A stretch of DNA of 64,000 nt from a virus. A program made the translations under genes and the position numbers. Every line of letters begins with the position of its first letter. Position 1 is the stretch's first letter. Shown here piece by piece: positions 24,160-34,400 of this stretch. The stretch spans positions 1 to 64,000 of IMG/VR virus record IMGVR_UViG_3300032289_002472; one strand, 5' to 3'. Below the pieces are notes generated by a model. The model had not been told where the DNA came from, made no database searches, and saw only the letters and a program-made list of their open reading frames with translations.

Positions 24160-24438
24160 CTATTTTGTATTCCTTAAAAATTTATAACTACCCTCAAGGC
24201 GTTGTTTGTCTCCAGTATAACCGTCTTTAAAAACAACTACGTCAGTATCAGTATATACATAAACGCTGTTAGGTTCGGGTATCCAAACCTTTTTCTTTTT
24301 GCCAAACTGATCTAATTCAACAATGGCAATGTCGTAATTAACTAGCTGTTTTTCACTGGGTAAACTTTCGCACCCAACCAAAAACCAAACCCATGCTATT
24401 ACAACAATGACAATTACAATGTTTTCAATGCGCTGCAT
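24160..24438 (-). CDS. Small lipoprotein or signal-anchored protein
   Basis: A 92-residue protein with an N-terminal hydrophobic helix (IVIVIVVIAWVWFLVGC) ending in an LVGC lipobox, Cys near residue 24. A short mature domain rich in Val, Asp and Tyr follows. It overlaps the papain-like gene by 25 bases and may belong to the lysis cassette. Confidence 0.6.
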   Translation of the reverse strand: MQRIENIVIVIVVIAWVWFLVGCESLPSEKQLVNYDIAIVELDQFGKKKKVWIPEPNSVYVYTDTDVVVFKDGYTGDKQRLEGSYKFLRNTK

Positions 24439-25097
24439 AAATGTGCCCCCTCTTCAAAGAGTTTCTCCATTTGATCAAACTTGATAAAAAATCTGCCATT
24501 GCGTCCATAAGAACTTCCCCAGCTATTTATGGCAAAGAATGTTTCCCACTTTGAATCAACGCCGTAAATGGTCCACGCATGCCCTCCCTCATAATTGCCA
24601 TGAACACGCACAAAACCATTAGGGTCTGGATGAGTCATTCCATAATACCATCTAGTTCCTGCAATGACCGGACCATTTTCATAGATAAATTTTGCGACAT
24701 CTTCTACGCTGTATCCCCAAACGTATGAAGAAATAATTCCTTTGTCTTTTAAGAACTTAGCACCAGCTCGTACGCTGGTTCCATAATAATCTGGCTCTTG
24801 TCCTGGCCATTCATCTATTTTTTGAGCCTCTTTGTATATTGCAGATGGCTGAGGTAAGTTATCAACCATCCCACCCCAAGGTTCTGTTCCAAGAAATTGG
24901 GCCCAAGAATATCCAACACAGTGGCTGGTATCCCCCTGATTTAGTAATGGTCCAATTTTCCAAGACTGCCTAATTGAATCGTCGAGCCTTGGTTTTGATC
25001 CATACATCATGAATCTTTCGTCGCGTTCATCGTGACTAAAAAGCAGTCCCTTTCCGAGCAAGGGATGCTCCGACTTAGCAGTATTAACTTTTATCAT
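24414..25097 (-). CDS. Papain-like (C1 family) cysteine protease
   Basis: A 227-residue protein with the C1 landmarks in order. Q54 and C60 lie in NQGDTSHCVGYSW, H173 in GGHAWTIYGVD, and N191 in AINSWGSSYGRNGRFFI. No propeptide or signal is seen. C1 proteases are uncommon in phages. It could process virion proteins or act in lysis, next to the amidase gene 25111-25698. The assignment is firm and the substrate unknown. Confidence 0.85.
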   Translation of the reverse strand: MIKVNTAKSEHPLLGKGLLFSHDERDERFMMYGSKPRLDDSIRQSWKIGPLLNQGDTSHCVGYSWAQFLGTEPWGGMVDNLPQPSAIYKEAQKIDEWPGQEPDYYGTSVRAGAKFLKDKGIISSYVWGYSVEDVAKFIYENGPVIAGTRWYYGMTHPDPNGFVRVHGNYEGGHAWTIYGVDSKWETFFAINSWGSSYGRNGRFFIKFDQMEKLFEEGAHLCSALKTL

Positions 25098-25110
25098 TTG
25101 TGTAGTTTGT

Positions 25111-25698
25111 TTATTTAAATTTTTGCTTTATTGCATCATATAATTTCACCCATTCCGTAGGATTCAAGTCATTTTTTCTGCCAGGACTCGCCTGTCTATG
25201 ATCTGTCATCCACGGCAAAGAAAATTTCCACTTTTCCCAACGAGGCTCCAACCAATCAAGAGCACTATTAATCTGATCCTCATTTAATAGTGCTCCAAAT
25301 TTTTCATTAGGATATGTATTTCCAGAAAACGCACACCCAAGCATAAATTCATTGCAAGAGTTTTTACCATTCCACTTAGATTTGCCTGCATGCCACATTC
25401 TCTTAGTGTCTTCTCCAAATACAACCCTGTCGCCATTCTGTTTAATTAGGCAATGATAAGATGCATAGATTCCTTTGGATGGATTAGAGGAATTCATGAT
25501 CCAACCAATGTCACCCTCCCAAGTTCCACAGCTATGGTGAAAAACTACCCCTAGGGGTTTAATAGAAATACCTTTGCTGTGGTTTCGAGTGACCATCACG
25601 GTCTCGGAATATTTTTTGGGAAAAATCATTTCTTCCTTAGGTTTATCTATTTTTGGATACTTTGCAAACAAACTCTTTAGCCACTTAAAAATGCTCAT
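25111..25698 (-). CDS. N-acetylmuramoyl-L-alanine amidase (PGRP/T7 lysozyme fold)
   Basis: A 195-residue endolysin candidate that cuts the amide bond between MurNAc and the stem peptide. Zinc-site elements are VVFHHSC (H54/H55), YHCLI (Y81) and DHRQASPGRKNDLNP (H167, with K175 in the T7-like catalytic position). The first 40 residues are basic and may contact the membrane. No signal peptide is seen, so a holin is needed. Next to the papain-like protease and upstream of holin candidates. Confidence 0.85.
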   Translation of the reverse strand: MSIFKWLKSLFAKYPKIDKPKEEMIFPKKYSETVMVTRNHSKGISIKPLGVVFHHSCGTWEGDIGWIMNSSNPSKGIYASYHCLIKQNGDRVVFGEDTKRMWHAGKSKWNGKNSCNEFMLGCAFSGNTYPNEKFGALLNEDQINSALDWLEPRWEKWKFSLPWMTDHRQASPGRKNDLNPTEWVKLYDAIKQKFK

Positions 25699-25751
25699 TT
25701 TTGTAAAATGTAATTTGACTCTATCTGTTTGTTAACCTTATATTGGAGCTC

Positions 25752-26246
25752 ATGAAAACACTATTATATCTAATCATTAGCTCAACCTTAATCTTAACAA
25801 CAGGATGCGAATCCCTACGTAAGTTTAATAGCGAAAACAGCAATGTCGGACAAGTAATTTCTGACTATATTGTTTACGTTAAACCAGTTGTTTCAACAGC
25901 TACATCCATCGTCTTCAATGTAGCTGTAAGCGCTCAAGATCGCGTTGACAAAGCTCAAGTCATCTATGGCTATGCTGTAGTGATCAAAAGATTAGCTCAA
26001 GGAACTACCCCAACTCCTCAAGAGCTTTCAGACGCACTCTATAATGTTTCCCCAAGCAAGAAGCATTGGACAATGTATGTGGAAAACATTAGTTCTTTGT
26101 ATTCAACGCTTTATGGCAAACTTAATGGTGATGCCAAGCTTATCCCAGTAATCCTTGGAGAGATTGCTGCAGCCATTGAAATGGCTACAGTTCAATACTT
26201 GCCAACACCAGCAGAATTGAAGCTGGAAGCTAAACAAAAGAAATAA
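25752..26246 (+). CDS. Lipoprotein on the plus strand, lysis region
   Basis: A 164-residue protein starting MKTLLYLIISSTLILTTGCE, a clear lipobox (LTTGC) for an outer or inner membrane anchor. The mature part is helical with a Lys-rich end. It is transcribed opposite to its neighbours and closes with its own terminator, so it is a single-gene unit that has probably been acquired or expressed separately (moron-like). The function is not recognised. An o-spanin or exclusion role is possible. Confidence 0.7.
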   Translation: MKTLLYLIISSTLILTTGCESLRKFNSENSNVGQVISDYIVYVKPVVSTATSIVFNVAVSAQDRVDKAQVIYGYAVVIKRLAQGTTPTPQELSDALYNVSPSKKHWTMYVENISSLYSTLYGKLNGDAKLIPVILGEIAAAIEMATVQYLPTPAELKLEAKQKK

Positions 26247-26265
26247 ACATTTCTCCCTAAAATTC

Positions 26266-26293
26266 AAGACCCTACCGAAAGGTAGGGTCTTTT
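26266..26293 (+). terminator. Terminator after the plus-strand lipoprotein
   Basis: AAGACCCTACC pairs with GGTAGGGTCTT around GAAA, followed by TTTT. A perfect intrinsic terminator. Confidence 0.9.
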
Positions 26294-26300
26294 GGTTTAA

Positions 26301-26324
26301 GCTGCCCCCCCGAAGGGGGGCAGC
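26301..26324. other. Second GC hairpin GCTGCCCCCC/GGGGGGCAGC
   Basis: A perfect 10-bp stem around CGAA lies eight bases past the terminator. It may terminate the converging minus-strand transcript or back up the first hairpin. The remainder of 26325-26420 has no visible gene. Confidence 0.5.
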
Positions 26325-26420
26325 AACTAACCACACACAATGAACGTACAACAACACCAAGTATTTCTACTTAGCAATAAATAATTTATAACAATTTTGA
26401 CAAACCGTCAACTGTTTATT

Positions 26421-26897
26421 TTAAACAATATGATAGACGGGATTCTTAAAAGAAAACTCCCCAATTATTAACTGAGGGAGAGGTGGTTTCCATCTAACCA
26501 AGAACAATCCATTAAGCTCAGGCTCGTGCATTTGATAGGGCTGGTGCTCAGCTGTCTCGGATACCCCATATACCTGTCCTGTCGTCTTTTCAATGATTTC
26601 CCCTTCAAGGACAAACAAAGATTCATAATAGGTATGGTAATGTTTAGGCATAATGCCAGAACCCTCACAAATCGCTCTAGTGCAACCATCCCTATCGTCA
26701 ATGAGCATGAGCTTAATTCCAGGAAAGATATTTATCCAAGAGCCTCGGTAAAGATGGGCTTCCATGATCTTATCTTCATGATCATGTGAAGCCATTACCC
26801 TAATGTCTTGGCCTATTTCCTTTGTTGCACGTTCAGCCGCTGCACGAAGCCTAAGGTGTGCAGTCAATAGTTCATTTTTAATTGCTGGAGCTGTCAT
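26421..26897 (-). CDS. Cupin-fold protein
   Basis: A 158-residue protein from MTAPAIKNE (26897), chosen because its ATG overlaps the upstream stop as ATGA. Cupin motif 1 appears as KHYHTYYESLFVLEGE (about 95-115) with the conserved His pair and Glu, and a His-containing motif 2 follows at EHQPYQMHEPE. Metal binding is likely, but enzymatic role unknown. An open frame extends upstream but overlaps the neighbour. Confidence 0.7.
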   Translation of the reverse strand: MTAPAIKNELLTAHLRLRAAAERATKEIGQDIRVMASHDHEDKIMEAHLYRGSWINIFPGIKLMLIDDRDGCTRAICEGSGIMPKHYHTYYESLFVLEGEIIEKTTGQVYGVSETAEHQPYQMHEPELNGLFLVRWKPPLPQLIIGEFSFKNPVYHIV

Positions 26898-27274
26898 GGC
26901 TTCTTGAGTGCTCTCTCTAAAAGACTGCACTGGTTAGCAATATGTTCTCTCAGTTGATTAATTGCTAATTCCAGGTTGTGCTTATTCTCCTGCGAACTAG
27001 CAGCAATAGCAGGAGCAATTGCTTCAACTACTTTTGTTAATGATCCCATCGTCGCAATGTTTTCTTTTGAAAGATCTAATAATTCTTTAGCACTAGCTCT
27101 TTCTTTCTCTTTATAGTCTTTTATATCCCTTAGAAGATAAAAAACCCAGAATAAAAGTACGGCAACCCCTAATCCAAATTTAACTGCTATATCAAAAATA
27201 GAGGTAAATGATGGGACATTCTCTACACTTGCCGTCAGATCGGGAGCAGCTAAAAGAAAAAACAACGTATCCAT
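26894..27274 (-). CDS. Small membrane protein with coiled coil, holin or spanin candidate
   Basis: A 126-residue protein with a TM helix at about 33-50 (GLGVAVLLFWVFYLLRD) and a long charged coiled coil (KEKERASAKELLDLSKEN to the end). This single-helix plus periplasmic coil layout is typical of holins and i-spanins. It lies in the lysis block. Neither role can be settled from sequence. Confidence 0.55.
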   Translation of the reverse strand: MDTLFFLLAAPDLTASVENVPSFTSIFDIAVKFGLGVAVLLFWVFYLLRDIKDYKEKERASAKELLDLSKENIATMGSLTKVVEAIAPAIAASSQENKHNLELAINQLREHIANQCSLLERALKKP

Positions 27275-27301
27275 AAAAGTTGAATTTCTATATATTAACC
27301 T

Positions 27302-27338
27302 AAAAACAAAAACGCGACTATTAAAAAATAGTCGCGTT
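27302..27338 (-). terminator. Terminator between lysis-block genes
   Basis: AACGCGACTAT pairs with ATAGTCGCGTT, with TTTGTTTTTA following on the minus strand. It ends the 27364-27816 transcript. Confidence 0.8.
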
Positions 27339-27363
27339 AGTGCTTTAGCTTAATTAAATTAAG

Positions 27364-27816
27364 TTATTTTTTAGATCCTGGTTTCTTAAACGCAGGTCTT
27401 TTGGGTGCTGGAGCTTTTTTAAGTGTATTAGTCTTTTTAACTGGAACAGCTTTACGAACCTCAACCTTGGCAGCGGGGAAGAAAGCCTCTGAAATGGCCG
27501 CAGTAGTCTTACTAAGGGCTAAGCCATCGACCTTAACTGGTTTTCCAGAAAGTACGAGTGCCTCTTGGATATCGCGACCATATCTTTTAATAATGTCTGC
27601 TGGAATCATGTTGTAAAGTGAGTCAATCACAACCCACAAGATCCCTGTGATTGCAGCTTCATTAAGATAAAGCTCAATACCTGGAATTTTATCTGCCAAG
27701 AAGGATACTAAATAGGCAGCAAAAAGAGTAATTCCTTTTTGAATATAAGGACCGCCTTTGCTAAGGGCAAATCTAACGATCCATGTTTCTAAGAATGCTG
27801 GTAGTTTTAATTTCAT
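27364..27816 (-). CDS. Holin-like membrane protein with Lys/Pro-rich tail
   Basis: A 150-residue protein. Hydrophobic segments at about 26-44 (GITLFAAYLVSFLAD) and 53-72 suit a class II holin. The 40-residue C-terminus is basic and proline-rich (KKTNTLKKAPAPKRPAF). It is close to the amidase and a strong terminator. It could be a holin or another envelope protein. Confidence 0.55.
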   Translation of the reverse strand: MKLKLPAFLETWIVRFALSKGGPYIQKGITLFAAYLVSFLADKIPGIELYLNEAAITGILWVVIDSLYNMIPADIIKRYGRDIQEALVLSGKPVKVDGLALSKTTAAISEAFFPAAKVEVRKAVPVKKTNTLKKAPAPKRPAFKKPGSKK

Positions 27817-27821
27817 AGTTT

Positions 27822-28028
27822 TTATTTGCTGAATCCTGAAGTTTGTCTCGAAGAGCGAAATCTGTCAATCATTGTTTGGACATTTGGTACGTATGATATT
27901 TTAATTTCAATTCTACCGTATTTCCCTATATTATCTCCAGTTGGGGGGATTGGAAAGCTGACACATCCAGAAGACATTAAAGCCAATAGAAGCAATACCC
28001 TATAAAGTATATTTGACAGTTTCTCTAA
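27822..28028 (-). CDS. Small lipoprotein, o-spanin candidate
   Basis: A 68-residue protein from MLEKLSNILYRVLLLLALMS followed by the lipobox SSGC, then a proline-containing mature part. An open frame extends to 28079 but the lipoprotein start fits best. Overlap with the preceding gene and the short proline-containing mature part resemble nested o-spanin genes. The host gene would be 28000-29121, which is a large coiled-coil membrane protein. Confidence 0.6.
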   Translation of the reverse strand, partial: LEKLSNILYRVLLLLALMSSGCVSFPIPPTGDNIGKYGRIEIKISYVPNVQTMIDRFRSSRQTSGFSK

Positions 28029-29121
28029 CATTTCTTTCTGGGTTGTCTTGTTTATTTTTGGGTTTTTTACGTTCACCACGAATCATATAAACAATCACTG
28101 TATCAACTATCTCTAATAGTATAGCTAAGGTCATACAAATCAATGCTGTGATTTCCCCCCTAAATAATGCACCAAAAGACAGTTGAATAATATTCTCTGT
28201 AGAGAACTTTACATATTCAGGCTTTAGATCGAGCTTTGAGCTAATTGTATTTATTGAAGCATTTAACTTAATTAGCTCATTTGCCAACTCATCAAATGTT
28301 TTAGCTTGGCTCACTTTAAATACCAATCCTTCGTCGTTTTGAGTAGTAACAAGCTGATCGATTGTATTAATTGCACCAGATAAACTAGTTTGTTTAGCTT
28401 CAAACTCTTTTTGTACTTTTTCTGTTTCTCTAGTTTTTTCCAGATCTATATTTTGCTTTTCTATGGTCGCTTCAGCCTGTGTTTTTCTCAGATTTGATTC
28501 TAGCTCTTTAGCCTTTGGTCCTTCTCCTGCTTTACCAGATGTAATCTTACCAGGGACCCCCTGAGTTTCATCAATGTAGAGTTGCTCAGCTTTGTTTACC
28601 TCAAGTGCCAGAACTTTTCTTTTTTCTTCAATCTGTTTGTATACGTTAGAAAGGGCTAGGGCTTGTGCTTTCTCTAGGGCTATTAGACTTTTACTAATTT
28701 CTTGCCGAGCGTCCTTGTCGAAATAATTAACTTTTTCTAATACCTCAAACTTGGTTTCAATCAAAGACTGCCTGACACTTGTCTTTGCGTAAAATCCAAT
28801 AAAGTCAAAGATAGTCGGTAAGATACTTACAGCTATGCAGAGAATAGCCATCTGAAGAGTAAATACCTTTCTACCGTATAGAATTATTTTAATGCAGTAG
28901 GGGAGTCCTACTACGGATAATGCAGACAGGAATACAATAATGAATGGCCAATCAATTAATATTAAACTTAATGCATAGTGGGCAAAAGCAATGGATACAA
29001 CCATCACAATCCCATAAACAATATTTAACGCCCTAGCAGCAACTACATTCTCTGTATCAAAGCCGAATAAAGTTTTGTAGCTGCTTTCTTCGCTATTTTC
29101 ACTTGAAGAAATTAACATCAT
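28000..29121 (-). CDS. Multi-TM membrane protein with long central coiled coil
   Basis: A 373-residue protein. TM helices at about 30-50, 55-75, 90-112 and 325-348 surround a charged coiled coil (residues about 120-300, such as KELESNLRKTQAEATIEKQN). The layout resembles the DUF4407 type of phage and bacterial membrane proteins. A role in lysis or membrane stress is possible but not shown. Confidence 0.55.
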   Translation of the reverse strand: MMLISSSENSEESSYKTLFGFDTENVVAARALNIVYGIVMVVSIAFAHYALSLILIDWPFIIVFLSALSVVGLPYCIKIILYGRKVFTLQMAILCIAVSILPTIFDFIGFYAKTSVRQSLIETKFEVLEKVNYFDKDARQEISKSLIALEKAQALALSNVYKQIEEKRKVLALEVNKAEQLYIDETQGVPGKITSGKAGEGPKAKELESNLRKTQAEATIEKQNIDLEKTRETEKVQKEFEAKQTSLSGAINTIDQLVTTQNDEGLVFKVSQAKTFDELANELIKLNASINTISSKLDLKPEYVKFSTENIIQLSFGALFRGEITALICMTLAILLEIVDTVIVYMIRGERKKPKNKQDNPERNVRETVKYTL

Positions 29122-29138
29122 TAATTAAGGTAATTGGA

Positions 29139-29576
29139 CTATTGATTCAATAAAGCAGCTTTCTCAGCTCTCTCAGTTCTTTCAACCTCAGTATTTACAA
29201 TCTTAGACAAGATGGCTCTATTGTTGCTGTTCCACATATAATTCTTAAACATCGAATCATAAACTAACACCCTAAAGCACACAACAGCGGTCAAAGTATC
29301 CCCCTGATTTATGCTAGTCTCAAGCGTATTTCTTGTTGAGTCAAAACCCTCTTTGCTAGACTCATCATTGGTTATAGATCTATCTGAAGTTGCTAAATTA
29401 GAAGAAGGAGTCGATGCACCAAATAGTGGAGATCCCGTAGGATTTGGTATTCTAGGAAGAGGCATTCCAGTGCATAACTCTGCCTTCATTTCAAGAGCGT
29501 TACACACAAACTCAAGTTCCCTTCTCGGCAAAGGAATATATTTTTCCTCAATAGAGGAGTCTGGAGATAGTGCCAT
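29139..29576 (-). CDS. Tail-region protein, unknown function
   Basis: A 145-residue protein with a Ser/Pro-rich middle (RIPNPTGSPLFGASTPS) flanked by helices. The C-terminus is ERTERAEKAALLNQ. Probable tail or fibre accessory by position, but no family is recognised. Confidence 0.5.
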   Translation of the reverse strand: MALSPDSSIEEKYIPLPRRELEFVCNALEMKAELCTGMPLPRIPNPTGSPLFGASTPSSNLATSDRSITNDESSKEGFDSTRNTLETSINQGDTLTAVVCFRVLVYDSMFKNYMWNSNNRAILSKIVNTEVERTERAEKAALLNQ

Positions 29577-29590
29577 TCTACACTAAAAGT

Positions 29591-30073
29591 TTAGGCATTC
29601 GGTGCATTTAGCTGCACAGATATTTCTTGGAGCGCAGCTTCAAATGTAGTTGGAGGTAATGGCCAATTAGTACGAGGGGATGGATCAGCTACATACATAT
29701 CCAAAATTAACTTAAAGTAAGCCTCTAATGAATCAAGCAATGGGCTTTGCCTGCCAAATGTTGTAAGCGTTTGTCGCATAAACAACAATGTTGGCTGTCT
29801 GTTGCTTCCAAGCCCCACAGACTGTAGCCATTCTTCTGCTGTCATTACCCTCAGTGGCAATTCTACAACCTCCCAAGATCTATTCAACACCGCTGAATCG
29901 AGATCGGGAACATCCGACTTTACAATTGTTTGAGTTGATGGATTGTAGGCAGGCTTCTCTGCTTCAACCAGGGTTAACTCAACAAGTGGTGCTTGCAATC
30001 CTTCGACTGCGTTTTCGTCTGCTCTAGGGTAATCTAGAATCTCTCCGGTTTCGGTATTATAAATAATTTTCAT
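29591..30073 (-). CDS. Tail-fibre-associated protein (assembly-chaperone-like)
   Basis: A 160-residue protein. The start MKIIYNTETGEILDYPRADE reads like tail-fibre accessory proteins that begin with a short beta unit, and a helical C-terminal half follows. Overlap of four bases with 30070-30792 and placement next to fibre genes support this. It is inference from context. Confidence 0.5.
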   Translation of the reverse strand: MKIIYNTETGEILDYPRADENAVEGLQAPLVELTLVEAEKPAYNPSTQTIVKSDVPDLDSAVLNRSWEVVELPLRVMTAEEWLQSVGLGSNRQPTLLFMRQTLTTFGRQSPLLDSLEAYFKLILDMYVADPSPRTNWPLPPTTFEAALQEISVQLNAPNA

Positions 30074-30792
30074 GATATTCTGTCAAACGTTATTAAACTA
30101 AATGCAGACACTGATTGTGTACCATTTAATTGCCACATAGATATATTTGCATACCCTCCAGGTGTAGCATTAAAGTTAAATAATACAAGCTTTGGACTTC
30201 CTTGGCGAGCAAGTTGAGTTGAAAAAACGGTATTAGTCGGATAAGCAAAAGCAGCTACATAATCTGGTGCATACTGTCCTGTAGCCACTGTGTCAACCGC
30301 AATTCCAACCCTCCATAATCCTCCGCCATTAAAAATTAAGTCTACTGCCACACCATAATGTGCTGAGGATGTGCCTGAAGGGCTATCAAATAAACCATTA
30401 TTTACGTTTACAGATATTCCACCATTTCTTACAAATTGTGAATTATTAGGATCTTTAAATGGAGGATACCCACTAAAATTTACATATTTTCCCTCTTTTC
30501 CAAAAACTAATAAATCGCTTGGAATTGACACATTAGACCTATAGCTCAATGGCAGCGTTGCACCCAGATTATTGTCTGTTGAGGCGTCTTCAAACACGGA
30601 AATTCCGCTTGTAGTAGCAACTGGACAAATCTGAGCATACCCAGACACTCCATAGCGATTGCTATTATTCAAAGAAAAAGATTTAGCAACACTAGAATCT
30701 GACCAAAAGGCTGGCGCTGTTTCAACTCCAACAAATGTTGGGAGAACAACAGATAAATCCGAAAAATAAGGATTAATTAAATGACTGCTCAT
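30070..30792 (-). CDS. Tail-fibre or receptor-binding-region protein
   Basis: A 240-residue beta-rich protein with many Ser, Gly, Asn and aromatic residues, no signal peptide. It is directly after 30793-31419 with a one-base spacing. The composition fits a C-terminal tail-fibre or tail-tip domain. Confidence 0.5.
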   Translation of the reverse strand: MSSHLINPYFSDLSVVLPTFVGVETAPAFWSDSSVAKSFSLNNSNRYGVSGYAQICPVATTSGISVFEDASTDNNLGATLPLSYRSNVSIPSDLLVFGKEGKYVNFSGYPPFKDPNNSQFVRNGGISVNVNNGLFDSPSGTSSAHYGVAVDLIFNGGGLWRVGIAVDTVATGQYAPDYVAAFAYPTNTVFSTQLARQGSPKLVLFNFNATPGGYANISMWQLNGTQSVSAFSLITFDRIS

Positions 30793-31419
30793 TTATGATT
30801 TTTGTCCAAATAAATACAACTTTAATCCACGCCCTCTTTCTAAAGTTCCAGCTTGAATAATTTGTACACTTATTTGAGATTCCTGAGAGAATCCATTCCA
30901 TACCATATTTGGATGGTTAGATGGTGTTGCAAAATACTTTGTCTGACCTGCGGGTATTTGCAACTTAGGATCATTTGCAGCAAAGATGCTTTGTCCATCC
31001 CTGAGGACATCTATAACCAGATTTGATCCTGTTGGTGCAGTTGTAACACTGACACCAAAACGAGTAAGGGTAAACGCATGCGGAGAAAGAAATCTTACTT
31101 TGACGCCAGCAGTCAATGCAGTAACTTCATCTGAGCATGCTGCAATTAATTCAGTTGGAGAGCTAGAAAGTTCCCCATAAGCACTACCACTAGAGCTCCA
31201 AGAATAAATTCTTCCAGTGTCACTTGCAACATAAACTCTGTTGACCTCTCCTGTGGCTGGAAAATTTGCAAAATTTGAATGAACTGAGAAAAAAGATAAG
31301 TGAGAGCGAACACCAGCAAGGTCAGATGTTAAAAGAGTTCTCGCAGATGAATTTAATGCTAACTCTTTCAGGGACCCGTCAGATTGCTCTTGTAATACTG
31401 TAATATCGTTGTTTGCCAT
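30793..31419 (-). CDS. Tail-fibre-region protein, unknown function
   Basis: A 208-residue beta-rich protein. It includes VYVASDTGRIYSWSSSGSAY, which is a common phage-fibre tip-like pattern (short repeated strand with aromatic residues). It is followed by an Asn/Pro-rich section. It lies four bases downstream of the long fibre gene. Confidence 0.5.
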   Translation of the reverse strand: MANNDITVLQEQSDGSLKELALNSSARTLLTSDLAGVRSHLSFFSVHSNFANFPATGEVNRVYVASDTGRIYSWSSSGSAYGELSSSPTELIAACSDEVTALTAGVKVRFLSPHAFTLTRFGVSVTTAPTGSNLVIDVLRDGQSIFAANDPKLQIPAGQTKYFATPSNHPNMVWNGFSQESQISVQIIQAGTLERGRGLKLYLFGQKS

Positions 31420-31423
31420 AATG

Positions 31424-34400
31424 TTACCAAGTTCCTAATTGGACCCTCCTCCATGTGTTATTACTGATGCAGATATAGAGAAAGTTGTTTGTGTAGGCTA
31501 TCTGCCCTGCCGTGCCGCTATTAGTTGGAGTAGATGGGACACTTGTCCAAAACAACGGAGCAGTGCTATTAGTGAGCCAAGTTGCACCGAGGCCGAGGTT
31601 AGTGAGAGCCGTTGATGCGTTTGTTGTAATGGCCCAAGAACCAAGAGTGTTGGTTAGAGCTATAGTTCCGCTCGCGTCAGGCAACGAGATAGACCTGTTT
31701 GTAGTAGCACTTCCTACGAAAGTGGTGCGTGTATTAGAAATGCCTAACTCAATCATTCCAGTTCCGGTTGTGTCTATTGAACCACCTCCTGACATTGTTG
31801 TAATTGATCCTCCTGATCTATTCCCTCCCCCTGGAACACTGCCAGCAGACATATTTAATGTTCCACCATTACGCCCCGAATAATCTGAGCCAGTAGAAAT
31901 TATAGAACCACCCTTTGAATATTGATCACCTCTTAAATCTATAGATCCTCCATGCCCATCGTCAGGTCCAGCACTCAAGTTGATGTAGCCGCCATCTCCT
32001 CCATCGCCATCGCCACCAGGAGCACCATTTAGATTAATATAACCAGCATTTCCTCCAGGCTCTATAGCGGAACTGTAGGCCACCGCATCCCCTCCCTTCA
32101 TGAAAAGAGATCCATTTGTGCCACCTGTTAACACCTCACCAGTGTTTGTGTTTGTAGTAGTTCTACCCATCGAAATGTTGATGGCGTTAGTATTTGTCAG
32201 CCAAGTCGCTCCGAGACCGAGGTTGGTGCGGGTGGTTGCAGCGCCATTAGTGTTATTTTGACTAAAACTTATTGCACCCTGTCCAGCCAGAGTAGTTCCT
32301 ATTTCAAGCCCAGTCGCAGTAATCGCAACCGGAAAACCCAAAACTCCAATCCCAAACCTCATCCTTGTTGATGGATTTGTTAATACACTTATCTCAGCAA
32401 TGTCAGACCCAGCAGCAGAAATAAAAGACAGTCTTCCATACTCACCAAGACGAAGACCGTTAAATGTCACATTGTCAGTTCCTCCAAGACCAAGGTTGGT
32501 TCGGGTCATAGCCTTGTATGACGGCATGTCCGGACCTACGGGATCAGTCACATTTAAAGGCATTCGAAAATCCCAAGTTCCTGAAGACCAACTTGCCACT
32601 ATTGAATAGATAGACGGGCCTCCAGTGACGATGTATTTGTTTGTCGTAAACATATCGTTCTGAAATGCCTCGCGGGTAGTGTTCGTAAGCCATGACGCCC
32701 CTAGACCGAGGTTGGTGCGGGTAGCGGCAGCATTATTTGTTGTCTCAAAAGATATTGGAACACCAAACTTAAACTCATCTCTACTGATACTTGCTATATT
32801 TAAGTTACCATTCTGTAATAATATTCTTGGAGTATATATTGGCTGTCCAGATATTGATCCGTTAAAATAGCTAGTGCCCTTGAATGATATAGTTTTATTT
32901 GTTTCTGCAAACTGCCCAGTATTAAAATTAATAAATGGTTCTGTGCCACCAGGACTATCATAAGTTATGTTTAAATTAATATCACGTGCTTCAATCTTTT
33001 GTAATACAGAATTTGGAGCCTCAAAATACCTTTCTGTATTTGTGGTATTTCCAATATACCTCCACCTGGCACCCCATACTCTCGATCCACTAGAGTGAAA
33101 ACTCCATTCGTCAGTTCCTGTGCCAGTACCTGCGGCACTATCCTTGATAAATCCACTATTAGTTTGACCAAGAGTTAAAGTATAAGTAGTTGAACCGAAT
33201 TGCTGAGCAAACCCTAAGTGCATTTTACTAAAAGTAACGTCACTTGAGTTACCCAAACCAAGATTAGTACGAGTAATCCCAGCACCAGTTGAATTAGTAG
33301 AAGCAAATGAAATTGCACCATTTGACCCAATCATTTCTATTCCTGGAGAATAAAATTTACCAGTACCGTCCATTTCGGAAATAACTTGATTACCAAGAAG
33401 AGTAAATTGAATTCTATTGTTAGTGCCCCCCCTTATAGCAAGAGTAGTGGTACCCATTGCATAAGCGTCTCCTTGAATAGCATTTGTAAAAAAAATGCTG
33501 CCAAATGTAACAGAACTTGATGTCCCTAATCCGATGTCGCTTCTAAAGTTCGTGACATTGTTGTTTGTCAACCATGCGGCACCCAAGCCAAGATTAGTGC
33601 GAGTAATTGCGGCACCTGTTCCTGAAAATTGTAAAGGTATGTTGCTTCCTAATTCTATAGAGGTTGGAAACATACTCATTACAGCAATTCCACCAGAAAC
33701 AGCGGTCAATCTTTCTGGGTCAGATATTGAGAAAAATCCTCTAGTTGCGGCTCCAATACTAATTCCAAGGTTTGTAAGACGCCCGCCTGTGACAGTTAAG
33801 TTAGAAAATGAAACAGAAGTTGCTGAATTAAAGCCAAGATTAACTCTAGTACTTTCAGCAATCTCTGGAGTAAAAAAATTAATTGGAGCAAAAGCTGTTA
33901 TTTGATTAGTGGACCAAGAAAGTGCCAAAGAGCCTCCATCAAGTAATCCACCCTGCTCTAAAGAAACTCCTTTATTCCAACCACTAATACCCGTCTCATC
34001 CAAAGTTGATTTATTGGCTGTGTTACTGTTGCTGGCAGTGACACTTAAAAAAGTCATGCTGTTAGTGACTCCCAACCCGAGATTCGTACGAGTAGGGCCA
34101 GCATCATTAAAAGTAATAGATCCTCCTACACCAATATTTAGAGTGGTTGCAGAAAATTCCGTTGCGGTAATTGGACCATTTGTGCCTATTGCCAGCGTAT
34201 TACCTTTATTGTTTATATACAGAATGTCTGTTGATGTAGCTCTATATAAACCTACATCATTTGTTCCAAGCTGAATTGCGTTTGCGGAAGAACTTCCAGA
34301 AGAAACAAGCAAAGTATTAAAGTTAACATTATCGGAAGAACTAAGACCCAAATTTACTTTTGCGCCACTAACGTTAGTTGCTCCCGTTCCTCCACTAGAA

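Noticed and set aside
33495-34274. Plus-strand ORFs inside tail-fibre genes (31512-31883, 33495-33905, 33909-34274)
   Set aside because: They are antisense shadows produced by the repetitive low-stop fibre sequence.
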